A model generated the notes under the pieces. The model was given only the letters and a program-made list of their open reading frames with translations. It was not told the DNA's origin and did not search any database. From contig NW_019091391.1 in NCBI RefSeq assembly GCF_001949145.1, forward strand, positions 1,044,249 to 1,080,175: a DNA stretch of 35,927 nt, written 5' to 3'. Made by a program: the position numbers and the translations under genes. The stretch comes from Acanthaster planci. Taxonomy: Eukaryota; Echinodermata; Asteroidea; Valvatida; Acanthasteridae. Of the stretch, positions 12,001-24,000 are shown one piece after another. The first letter of the stretch is position 1. Each line of letters opens with the position of its first letter.

Positions 12001-15000
12001 GAGTTGTCACATGACCCGTCCGTGGGTCTGTGTGAGTTTGTGTTTTAGACACCTCATTACGTACATGTAGGCCTAGTTGTGGATGCCATCCAACATCTTA
12101 CCTTCACTGCGGTCACAACTGCTTTTGCTTTCCGTCATCACTCCAAATTTGAGGCAGGTGGTGGTGTTGGAGAGTTGCCCCATCTCAAGGAGAAAGCATG
12201 TCACTTCATCGCCTTCTTCCAAATATACGCGTTCATGTGTTTCCCCCTCAGTGGTGTAAAATGTATCAAAGTTAAAGAGATATGCGAAAGAGTAACCAGC
12301 GTAGTGCAGAAATGAACCATTGACCACGCATCTGGCCACAGCGCCATACATGCTGCAGTTGCATGTGATCCAGGATTGATTGTTTGTCACCTGGCACTGG
12401 AGTGCCGGGGTGTCCTTGTTTACACCTTCGGCACATGACCAGATCGCAAGCACCACCAGGATTAGTGTTTTGTATGCCGTGGCTTTGTCAACAGCCATTT
12501 TGAGTTGTTCTTTGTGGGCAGCTTCGCTTATCACTTAGTCACAGTCTTGCTCCAGTTCTGAAACTGGGTGGGGAAAAAAAATGAAAGGTTTTCATCACAG
12601 AAATGGTCAGAGCTCCACAGTTACATGTAACGCCATAATGGTAGTGTCAAACAATAATTTTCCGCTCACATTCCACTGAATAGATGATTCATTTCCAAGA
12701 AAATGGCCGCTGATTGGCTTATTGCTGTGGACTTACATTTTAAGTTAAAAATAATTGCCTTGCATGGACCCTTTAAGGGGGCACCAAGAATGCCCTGGGA
12801 CACACATTGGTCTGTTGCCTCATATATGCAAACACAATGCCTCACTGTGTCTAACTCACGTGCTGTGGTATGAAAGCATCATGCATGGCAACACTTATTA
12901 TTATTTATTTCTGATAATGACACGAAAGATTCCTCAAAAGCACCCTGGGCACTGTAGCTCGTAAGCCTGAAGAAACCTGTAGAGAGGAGACAATGAGAAG
13001 CAGTTACAGTTTTAGAGGTGGGAGCAAAACCCCAGAGAAATATTCTGGATAAAACCCACGGAATCAGGTAGTTACTGAAAACCCAATCCACATATGGATC
13101 GAACCAAGACTGCAGAGGTGGAAGGCGAGGAAAGAATCACTGCACCAGCCCGACTCCCCCAATGGTAAATCCACAAACCCCAAATGGTTATAATGATAAA
13201 CATGCAGCTGTTTTATAGTGATGCCATGGTGACCATCATCACCATGGCCTTTGTCCTTCATAGACTTACAGGTAAGTTGTTGTCTTAAAAAACCATCACA
13301 AGCATTTGGCCTTACTTACCAAGATGCATTTTTTGAAAATCAGATTTCTGTGCCGCTATTAGACAGCTGACACAAAAGAAGGTTTGTGGATTAAATATGC
13401 AAAGAAGATGGCTTTAAGGACTTGTTTGATCATCATATGCTAATAAGAGTGTGACTTTTTAAACATTTAAATGAAAAAGGCTCAAGATCCATTAACAAAT
13501 GTTTTAATGGAACCCGTTTTTATTTTGTTTTGAAATAAATTAAGAATTTTGGGGGTATCATTTCTCCATTATTCTTCAACATCACATAGCCGTAGAAAGA
13601 CCTGAATAAACCTACTTTTGCTCAGTGAGAAAGCGTTTTCGGGCAATGATTGATTTGACAGCTTTTTATGTTCTAATGGACACAACATATCTTTTGAGTA
13701 TCACAAAGTTCTTTTTGCTCTGTCCTTGTTGGACAGAATCCAGCAGCGTGTTGTTAACTTGGTGGAATCAATCTGGCTTTGTCCCTGGAACTCTGTCGTT
13801 CCGTGGCATCTCTGTCCCTGTATTACAGGTTCTATCCTGGAAGGTGCTCCAACGGCATTTCTGCCTTAAGTCCACCAAATTGTCCCATTCGTCGCACTGC
13901 ACATTTTTCTACTCGTCTGCATCCTCAACCCAATGTTACATAAAATTTTACTCTTTGTAGTGGTGAAAAGGGGACATGGTTGTTTGCGGGGTAAACGCTA
14001 CGAAATAGGAGTGGCATCAAATTTCTGTGTAAAATTTTTACCCAACCACGGTGTCAAATTTTTTACCCAATTTTCTTGCGTTAAAATGATAAATTGACGA
14101 CAAATGTTCAGCTGTTTTGTGTTTTACCAAACAGTTGGTTTAACTTCAGCCAACACTGTTGCAATGGTTGAGCACTTTTTCACAAATGATGGGTCAAAAA
14201 TGAAACGTCTTCCACAGCATACATAATAAGAGAATGAAACCAAGCGAAGATTCCATTTTTGTGATTTATTTCTTTATTTATATTTACTGAAACTTCAGTA
14301 TAAAATCAGGTCTTAAAACCGGTAAGTTACAGTGACCGGATTAAATTAATACCCATTGACAGGCCACTTTGGTCATTTTGAACTTAGAACTATACTTCTA
14401 AACCACCTATGGAAAAACTTCATACCCACTTCCTACTCTTTTCCCCAGCTTTAACTCATCCTGCTGGTTAAGTCCAATGGATAGAAACTTAGATTTTATT
14501 CTTTCTGAACCTGATTTTCAAAAAACTCAAAATACAAAGAAAAAACCACCTTCCCTCAAACTTATAACTCTTCTCGTTGTGTATACACTTGATCCAGTTG
14601 TGATTTTTCTTCATCCTAAACATTACTACCTTGACCACCAAGGGGAAAATGCTAAACATGCATTTTGCGCTGTAATTTTCAATTTGTAACTATCCACCTG
14701 GTTGTATCCAACTTGAATCAGTTTAGATATACGCTCACCTACATTTATTGTAGATCTTGATTATTAACCCCTTGATGACGGGAATTTCTTTCCGAAAGCC
14801 GACTCCAAGAATTCCAGCCTCGCTTGGCCACGAAGGCCACCTGCCAAACCGCAAATTCCCCGGTTTGGGGCCCGCGTGCTCCGCACGCTTTGAATTACAT
14901 GGTGAAAAGGCTGATTGTTCGGTGGCATGCGGCTCTACTCACGCTTCCACATTCCTGTTGCCTCTTTTCAAAGTGGTTTTTTTTCGTCGTATTCTGACAG

Positions 15001-18000
15001 GCGATGATAATGCACCACTGTTCTTGTTTTGACCCAGTGGCTTTTACCCACTGGGCACAGCAGGATATGGCCCCCTGATCACTGATGCGTGACATAAATG
15101 AAATGCTAGCAGAATGAAACGAGACGTTTGGTGGCGGCATATACTGTTCATGTACTAGTACCAATCCTGTGTGACTGGTCTGTTATTGTTTGTATTAGTG
15201 TGAGCATGTGCACGTTACATTTACTGGTATATGTAGCTCAAATGTGATGCAAACGGTCATGGACCAGTCACATGGAACTGATGTATTTGCTGCAGCCAAG
15301 CATTTCCAAAGTCTCCTTTTGTATGAAACAAGAACTCACACTTTTTTCCAAGTACACGAATAATACCAATTCTAAGAATCAATGTATTGGTGCATTTCCA
15401 TTGGCTATCATCAGTGTTCTTGTGTGAGTCAGCAAGTTGTTTGCCCTCAAAGCTTCTTCATAAATGTTCTCATGTACAGTCTGGAGTATTACCGTATTTG
15501 GATGGGATATTACATCACAAATCTTGTGCAATCTGACCAATCACAAGACCTTTTTTGGCAGACCACGACAGACTGTTGGTGTTCCCATGTTAAGGGACGC
15601 TTGTCTTAAATGTTGGAGCTTATGGAACAAAAAAAGGCCGACTTAAAATTCTGCTTGCAAAAATCTGATTGGCTGTACAAAAATAAAATCATTACAGACA
15701 TCAAGTGGACATTCTAGAACACGTTTGTGATGACGCCATTTAAAGTCCATTTTTGCCAACTTGAGATATTTAAGTTGGACAAGAATTGCTGTATCAGTAG
15801 GCGCTTAAAGAAAGGTCACGTTGCCCATATATGGTAATACTTGAGACTGCTATACATGTTCAGATCTCTTCTACAAAACTTGGAAACTAAGGTAAAAATC
15901 TATTCTCGAACATAAGAGCTCCTTGTACATGTAGTTTTGTTAAACTGGTATTCAGCATTTGACAATTCACACAAAGTATTGTTTCTTTTCGTTAAATTAC
16001 ACATTTGTGTTTTTGGAGCCATATTTTTTTGGGGGGGAGGCCATATTGGAAATTTCTGTATGTAGTATTTTATGGCCTTTCTTGGCGGTTGGGGGCTAAC
16101 TGGAAGACATGAACACCACCAACTTTCTCCTTGACATCTTTACATGTACACTTTTACAGCTAAGCAAAGTTTTGATCCTTTTCATGGGGAGGGGGCTTAG
16201 ATCCCTAATGCACCCCCCTCCAGCCACCAATTGCTCAATTGATTGAGCAGCACTCTTTCTTTTGTGTAAATTGTCCACATCAAACACAGAAGTCTTCTCC
16301 TGAACCCTCATGTAATTTTAATGTGCATTATTTAGATAGACCTGGTACGGTATACTCCTCCGTTCATTCTTTTCAAGTACAAACCTTTGCCATGTTATTT
16401 TGTAGCACTGTACCCAGAGTGGTGCTCTAGCTTAGTTCAGGGAAAATGAAATTTGAGCAGTAATCTGCATAAGATAAATAAATCAATAAATATTACTTCG
16501 TAAATAAATTAATTCTAGTACATGGCTCTATGGGTACCTGTTCATGGACCTGGGAATGTTACTCAGTGAATTATAACGAAAAAATACCTGTAAAGTGTAA
16601 TCGAATTTTTACTTTTAAAAGACAATTCTACTGAGAAAATATACCTGTAAAGTGTAATCAAATTTTTTCTTTTGAAAGACAATTCTACTGAGTCCAGTGC
16701 TGTATTAGGACCATGTTTTTGACATGTCTAAGGCAACTTGTTCTGAGGTTTATTCCCACATAGACATTATAAATTACAATGAGTGGCGATTATTGTACGC
16801 ATACAATAGAAATGAATTTGTGCATAGATTTATCATATTATAAAACAAACTTGTAATGAACAATTTTCTATAAATTAAAAAAACAACTGTCTTTATGCAC
16901 ATTTGTCGCGGGTTGCAAGTTATTGCTGTTGCATCTCCAGATGTCATGCACAGCAGTACGTCGCGACACCTGTCCTGTCTGCTGAGCATCAGGAATTGAG
17001 CATCCACACCAACACTACGGAAATGACAACTGCGGTTTTGTTGGGACGTCGCCGGGAGCTCAAATCTGCTTTTGAACACGTCCGGTTGTCCGTCACCAGA
17101 GCCTTGCCTCGTGGCTGTTGAGAACTCAATTCTGCCATTAAATTCTCCATAATAGCAGGCTCAGTGGTAGTATTTGGTCCTGGGAATAAAAGAGAATGGT
17201 TACCAGTTATGTGGGTTTATCAGACATACCGACAGACTGACAAGGAGTTCTGTATGGTTAGGCTTGGGTGGTGACAAAGTCTTTGTTTTTTTAATATCAT
17301 AAGCGTATGTAAACCGGTTGATACGCAGTCATGCATTGTGTGAAACTGTGTGCATGTGTTGGGGCCAATCAAAGGAATCAATGGCCTCTTATGTGAAGGG
17401 CAATAATAGAAACAAGTGTTCTTGTGTGCACAGAACAACATGAAATCTACATGGTGGTTCATGTTTGTGTCTAAGGTCACCTGTCGCCCTAACTTCATCG
17501 GACCAGATGCCATGACTGAGCTTGACATGGATGAATTTCACCATCCTGCGAGTTGTCTCACGAGCAGTCCGTGAGTCTGTGAGATCTTTGTGTTTTCGCA
17601 GCTAGGTCTAGGTCTTCGCTCCATTCGAAATGCGTGGAGACGCATAGGCAATAGACCTAGCCATAGCTCTGGAAGCCCGTTTCGAACATGGCCTCAGTAG
17701 GTAAAGGCTCCCGTTGTGGTTGCCAGTCCATCCAACCCCTCACCTTCACTGCCGTCACAGCTGCACTTGTTTTCCCTCATCATTCCAAACGTTGGGCAAA
17801 CAGTGCTGTTGGAGAGTTCATACCCAGTTTGAAGGAGGAAGCGTTTCACTTCATCGCCTGCTATCAAGTTTGGGCATGCCTCCTTTTCCCCCGCAGCGTC
17901 GTAATGTGAACCGGGGTTGTGAAGAAGTGGTTCGTTGACCGTGAACCTAGGCGAAGTGCCATTTATGCGGAGGATGCACTTCATCTGGGGAGGATTGTTT

Positions 18001-21000
18001 GTCACCTGGCACTCGAGCGCTGGGGTCTTGGCACAAGTCCTAATCGTGAGCATCACCAGGAGAGTTTTGTACGCCATGGCTTTGTCTGCAGCCATTTTGA
18101 GTGGTTGTTGTGGGCAGCTTCACTTATTTCTCAGTCACTGCAGAACTCCTTTCCCGAAACTGGGGAAAAAATGAAGGGTGTTCACAGAAATGGTCAGTGC
18201 CCCACAGCCTACAATACGCATCTGTTACAGTGTGTCAAACTGTAATTTTGACACTCACTTTCCACTGAGTGCCAGATCGCCACACACACACACAAATGTG
18301 TANNNNNNNNNNNNNNACACAGCTGTCAATCGGGGGACCCTCTGTCAATCAGGGACCTTATTGTCCTCTATTGTTCAAGGTCCCCAATTGAATGCAGAAA
18401 CAAACTCACACACACAAATGAGAAGCCCTCTTTTAGACCTCTCAGACCTTTCAGGTCTTTTTAGACCTCTTTTATTTTGCACCCTCAACTGAAACTACTG
18501 GGCCTAATTTAATGGCATTGCTTACCACAGAATTCCACGCTTACGTCTCCATTCTGTGCTAACTGCTCAAGCAGAAAACTTCAGCGTTAACCCTTTAAGC
18601 ACAGAATTTGTAGTTATGGGATGTACACATGCTCACATGCCAAAATTCCTTGCTAACCTGTGAACTACGTTCAGCGTAAGCAGAGCGTTTTCTTTTCGTG
18701 ATAAGCAGCGCCGCGAAATTGGGCCCTTGTCTAAAATACAAGTTGGAGACTCACCTAAGATCTTGTGCCTGAAACAGTGTACACGTACCGTCGTGTCCAG
18801 GAAGTCAAATTAAGATAGAAGCTTTGAGAACACCTGAACTGTGGTTGTGTTCTCAAAAAGAACTGACTATGGAAGGACTGTCTGGACCATTTATACATTC
18901 TGCCTGGAGGAGCTACCAGGTACAAAATAGACATGAGATCATACAAACTTTGTGTATTGCATCATTTCTTTGGGGAGGGTTCCCTCGATTTCATCACTTT
19001 TGACTCCACACAGGCACTAAACTTACAAGGCTAGATCCAAAACCATTTTGGGGTGGGGTGGGATAGGGTGGGGGCTAACTTTTTTTCAAGGTTTTGGAGG
19101 ACCTAAAGTTTTGTTGTATTTTTCTGGTAACCTATATAACCCTTTCTGCAGGTTGAAGCCACAGTCACTTTGAAACTTTTTCCCTCCTTTTGAAGGATGG
19201 GAAATGAAAAAGACTGAGAATAATATACACACATGTGAATGTAAGAGGCCTTTTTAATGGTGGTGTCATTGCTTACGTGTCAGTTTTCGTGTGGTGGTGA
19301 TAGTGGAGTGTGGATATCCCCAATGGCTTCACTGGAAACACGTGGATGTAAACAAAGATTGACGTCATCAGTGCCTAGAGGCCTTCATGTATTGCGCTTA
19401 CACAAGCTTGCTTTCTCAATCAGGGGATGCCCCAGTGTCTGAGCTTTGACCCCTTCATACCCTGGCACACAATGTCATGAGACTGAAGTACTAAGATAGC
19501 TCTGATTTCTTTTCTAGACCACTGAGGGTGACGTGGCTAATGTCAAATGCGGAAGATTGTGTTCCGTTTGTATTCCTTTCCTTTTTCAGTCGAAATTGTG
19601 AACCTGAAATTTGCTTGTTGAAAACATTTCCAAAAAAAGGCCAGCTCGTTGGCTTATTGCCATGGACTTACACAGTAATGAATCACAAGAAAAAATGTGG
19701 ATTCAGAGCAACAGCTTGTTAAAATTTTCCACGGATTTTGTGCACAAATCCAGGCCACATTTTGGGTATTTCTTCCTGGCATGACATTGCAGTGTTGTTC
19801 ATGACTGTGGAAGTTTGTATCAGCATAAAAAAAAATGAGGTTAATTGGAACACGAAGGTGCATTTTGAAGAGCAGAAGTGAAAACAGTTGCACTACGTGG
19901 ACCCTTCAAGGGGGCACCTAGAACGCCCTGTAAAAAATCGCTGGATTCAGTCTATAGTCTCATATACATACATGTACATGCATACATGTATACAATGCCT
20001 CACTGTATGTCTAACTTGTGTTGCCGTGTGGATTCGTCATGCATGACAACACTCATTTTGGTAAACATGCAGCTGGTAATTGTTGTTTTGTTACCATGGT
20101 GACTGTCATCATCATCACATTTGCCCTTCACACTTTGCTGTCTTAAAAAACATTTGGCCTCACACGTGCACATAGACATTTTGAACATCGGATTTCCTGC
20201 ATAGAAGTGAATGACTTGTGTACATTTAAATTTCTCAATGAAAAGGGTTACAAATCTGTTTAACGTATTTTTTTGGGGGGAGCCCATTTCAATTTTTAAA
20301 AATAAATTTCAAATTCATGTCAGTTTATGTCATGTACATGTATCAACCTTTTATGGCCTTTCTGAGCATTGGGACTACATTTTTGGGGCTTTTTCCGTGC
20401 TTTTGGTAGGGCAATGAAATACACGTAAACCAAAAAATTGCCTTATTTTTCAAAATGAAAAACAATTTGGGGCTCTGTTTTGGGGGGCCACGGCATCCAT
20501 GCCCCCCCTCCCCTCACATCCACCCTTGTCTTCACTTTGACTCTGCGTTGTTCCCTGGATATCTACATCTCAGCCAATAGCCTTTCCATTTTGTCTTCTT
20601 CCCCGACAAAGATGGCGGAAATCCTCGGTGTCTATCTCATCCCAAGCTTACCCCCATCCCCACCAGACATCGAAGCTCTCAGGCTCTACCTGCTGCTAAT
20701 GGAATCGCCCGTTTTCACCGACCCTTCCCCGGAGCGCTACGGGACTGTCGTTGTGCAGTTTGGAGAGGCGCTGTGCAACATTACCAGTGCAGGGTCGAAG
20801 GTCATTTGTAAGTTGGCAAGTTTTTTTCTCACAAGATTTTACTGTGGCTTCGGAAAAATATTTACTTCTTGGAGGAACCAGATATTGTGTGTTTTACTTA
20901 AGAACAATATCCCTTCGGTTGGAATGTACTACGGGCTTGCACAGCATCGCACATGCTTAGCGTAGGAGAGGCTGTGCAGGCACGACAAGTTTCTGCCAGA

Positions 21001-24000
21001 GTTTGCACTATTCAAGAGTACGCTGGGCATATATGCACTTGCCAGGTTGAAAACTATCCCATAAGCATACCGGGGTATCTCCTGCCCGGGGGGGAGGGGG
21101 GAACTCCCGGTCAGAGTTGATAGTTCTGGCCTCCCAAAAAATGATTTTCTAATTCATATGAAATCGTTATTTTGTTCCTCAAAGCAAAACTTCCAATTGT
21201 CCCTAGGTAACCATCAGAGAAATGCCAACTCGAATAAGGTTGACCACTCAGAGGAGTAAGAGCTGAATATGTTTGTTGGTGGAGGACTCACAATACACAT
21301 TCATGTACATATACTTCAGGCACACTTCTCACAAAGTGCACAGGGCCAGTTTTCAGTTGAATGTGCACAAGTTTAGCCATGGCTGTACAGCAGTGTTTGC
21401 CATTTCCACATAAAGGAAGGTACTTGCGCATGAAATACACAGATAGAGAAAAAGAGTAAAAGTAGTTTATCTTTGTAGAGATTGATAAGTCTTAGCCATA
21501 TCCAAATCACTTGAGTATTGGCTGACAGCGACATGTATGCCTACGGAAGCCAATGGTGATTGGCTGTGACATCTCCCTTAAAGGTGTGGGTCAGTCACAG
21601 CCGCAGCCAGTTAATTTGGATATGCATGGACTTAAATGGGATTAGACAGAAAAGACAGGACTGTTGTGATGCAAGGCACTCCAGCTACCAACAACTTCGG
21701 TAAAATTTGACATTTTGCAAGGCATCATGGGATTGATAAGTACAGAGCAAAGACTGCGGTGGTGGTTTTACCCCTGTCTTCCCATAATGCTTTGCACCCA
21801 AACAGCAACACAAGTGAGATATAAACCCAGGCCATGAAATTTGACGTAGAGTCCCACAAACTTGTCCCCGAAATGAAACACATTTTGGGTTCCATTGCCG
21901 ATTGCAGCCCAGTGGTGGTCCACGTTACAGCCACGCCACCTCAACCGCATCCTCACCACCTACAAGCAGTGCATGATGGGACAGCTCAGCCGGAAACGTA
22001 GTGCCGCCGACCGCCCCATGCTCCGCCGGAACATCAAGATCTGTCTGGAGGTGCTGAGCAAGCTGTGCAAGGTGGGCGCTTACTGCTTAGTGTCCCTGAG
22101 CAGGGCACTTTACTGTAATTAGTTGCTTCTATCCTCTGCCTAGCAGTATTTGGGAATGTGGAGTGTACCTGAAGTGGACTGTGTCCATAGTGATGTTCTG
22201 GATGTTTTTACTGAACATACAGCCTTGATGTCTTGGGGATTTTACTGAATAACAACTTATTTTCTTTATTTTTCTGCAGATGAATAACGAGAACAACGAA
22301 ATTCTTCCATATTACCTCTTCTACATCAAAGAACTCACCGACAACGTTGGCATTCGAGACCATTTCCTGGAGTGGTTGCAAAGACGAAGTGGACTCGAGG
22401 TGAGAACTCCGAGCTCTGGTCTATTATACTTACCTGATCTTAGTGGCTCATGAGTCTTGCCTCTGAGTAAACCAGATCATCTCTGAGAATCCTCAGTTTA
22501 CCAACTTTGTCAGTTGTCGCATCCCAACAGCTCCCTGTGACTGGCATCTGAAATCCTAGAGAGTGACACTGCCATTCGTCTTGCTTCTGCATTTTGGATC
22601 GGGTGTCGATCACCCTTGGGATAATCAGAGGGGCTGGCAGTTTGGGGACAGGAGAAAAATGATAGCCACTCGTCAGACTATCGTCAGACAGAAAGGGGGT
22701 GTTTTTCTCACCATGATGAAAAAATTGCATCAAGACTCATTGCATACGTTCGAGCTAGCTACCGTACTTGTGTTAATACAAGTATACTCCTGAGCACTCC
22801 AACGGCTGGAGTACAGCCCTCGGGTCAGCGAGGGTATACCGGCACTCTCGCTGTGGGGGAGTTTACTCCTGCACCCAAGTGTAATGCAAATGCATCCTAC
22901 TCATGTTAACAAGAGTCACTTTGGGTCACTTTGGTTCACTTTGGTTCACACGAGAATGCACCCACTGATTGAATAAGGGACAAGCTTTTCAGTGATTAAT
23001 TGTCACTCCTTGGTCGACGTTACCTGGTAACCCATTCATGCAATGTATCCTGGGTATCAGGCAAATATCCATCTGCAGCTGACAGTCGGTCGCTGATCAA
23101 TACTTGGCCTAGTGTACATGTAGCTCTGTACATTCCCAGTGGTAGTTAAGTGACTGTTTTGTTTACGTTTTGCGCATGGGGCTTTGATTTTGCATGCATC
23201 TGGCTTTGATTATCCTTGCTCCAAAGACGTCAATCTTGAATTTTCTTTTGCTTTCTTTATTCTTCCTGCTGCTTTCAGTGTGCCGATGTTAACTTTTGCG
23301 ATTACCCATTTGTCCTGGACGCTAACGCCAAGACGCAGCTGCTTAAAGAAGATGCAATGCTGCAGATGCAGGTAAAAAGATCTCAGCTGCTAAGCAGATT
23401 TTTTGAGCTGAGCAAAATCCTCTGCCGGGAACCAATCATAGGCATCTTGAATTACATGATTTTTTGGCTGGTAACCGGCTTTGCTTGGCACAGAATTTGG
23501 TGTGCTTAGCTTACAGGCAAGTGAAAAAGTGGGTTCGGGAAACAGGATTTGAATGAAAGCACCCATCTTTAGAATGACGCCCATGATATATTATGTCACA
23601 ATGGTCCACTATGAATAAAACTACCAATGATTTCCTTGATATTGCCTAAACTCAGCTGTTCTCTAAAGGAGTCCGTAGTGGCTGTCGGCAGCATAATTTC
23701 AGTACGTCTGAAAAGTCCATTTTCAATCTTCTCGCATTTTTTGGCTCTCACACCCCCTGTCCCAGAATGCCATAGAAGATGTGCAGAGACGCAACCTGCA
23801 GCGGATATTGTTCTTTGACATCATTAACCCTTATCTGGTGCTGACGATCAACCGGAACAACATTGTCCAGAGCACGCTGACAGAGCTGTCCCGACACGGC
23901 AGCATGGACGTCAAGAAACCGCTGAAAGTGGTCTTCGTTGGGGAGGAGGGAGTTGACGCCGGAGGGGTGCAAAAGGTAAGAAGAGAGGCAGAAGAAACTC

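Larger units (their letters stand above)
10425..13345. repeat. Segmental duplication, copy 1 (contains gene C)
   Basis: The gene, its intron borders, its upstream region (12,534-12,690) and flanks up to 13,345 match copy 2 at 16,465-20,200. Shared landmarks include GGCTTATTGC..TGGACTTACA (12,715), ACCCTTTAAGGGGGCACC (12,768) and AAACATGCAGCTG (13,198). The edges are approximate and the identity is moderate. Confidence 0.7.
16465..20200. repeat. Segmental duplication, copy 2 (contains gene D)
   Basis: It matches copy 1 in blocks: 16,465-18,275, 19,628-19,680 and 19,890-20,200. About 1.35 kb (18,276-19,628), including the TIR element at 18,500-18,726 and the assembly gap, and a further 0.2 kb (19,680-19,890) have no counterpart in copy 1. 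Confidence 0.7.

Noticed and set aside
13625-13960. 111-codon plus-strand frame
   Set aside because: It is a Ser/Phe/Leu-rich frame antisense to a more protein-like short stretch and has no start or splice context.
14757-15032. 91-codon plus-strand frame in the GC-rich patch
   Set aside because: The open frame is explained by local GC content; no recognisable protein features.
18282-18420. CRISPR-like or satellite array around the gap
   Set aside because: It is a simple CA microsatellite flanking an assembly gap.
22440-22733. 97-codon minus-strand frame in a HERC intron
   Set aside because: It looks like part of a dispersed repeat; no initiation, domain or splice evidence.
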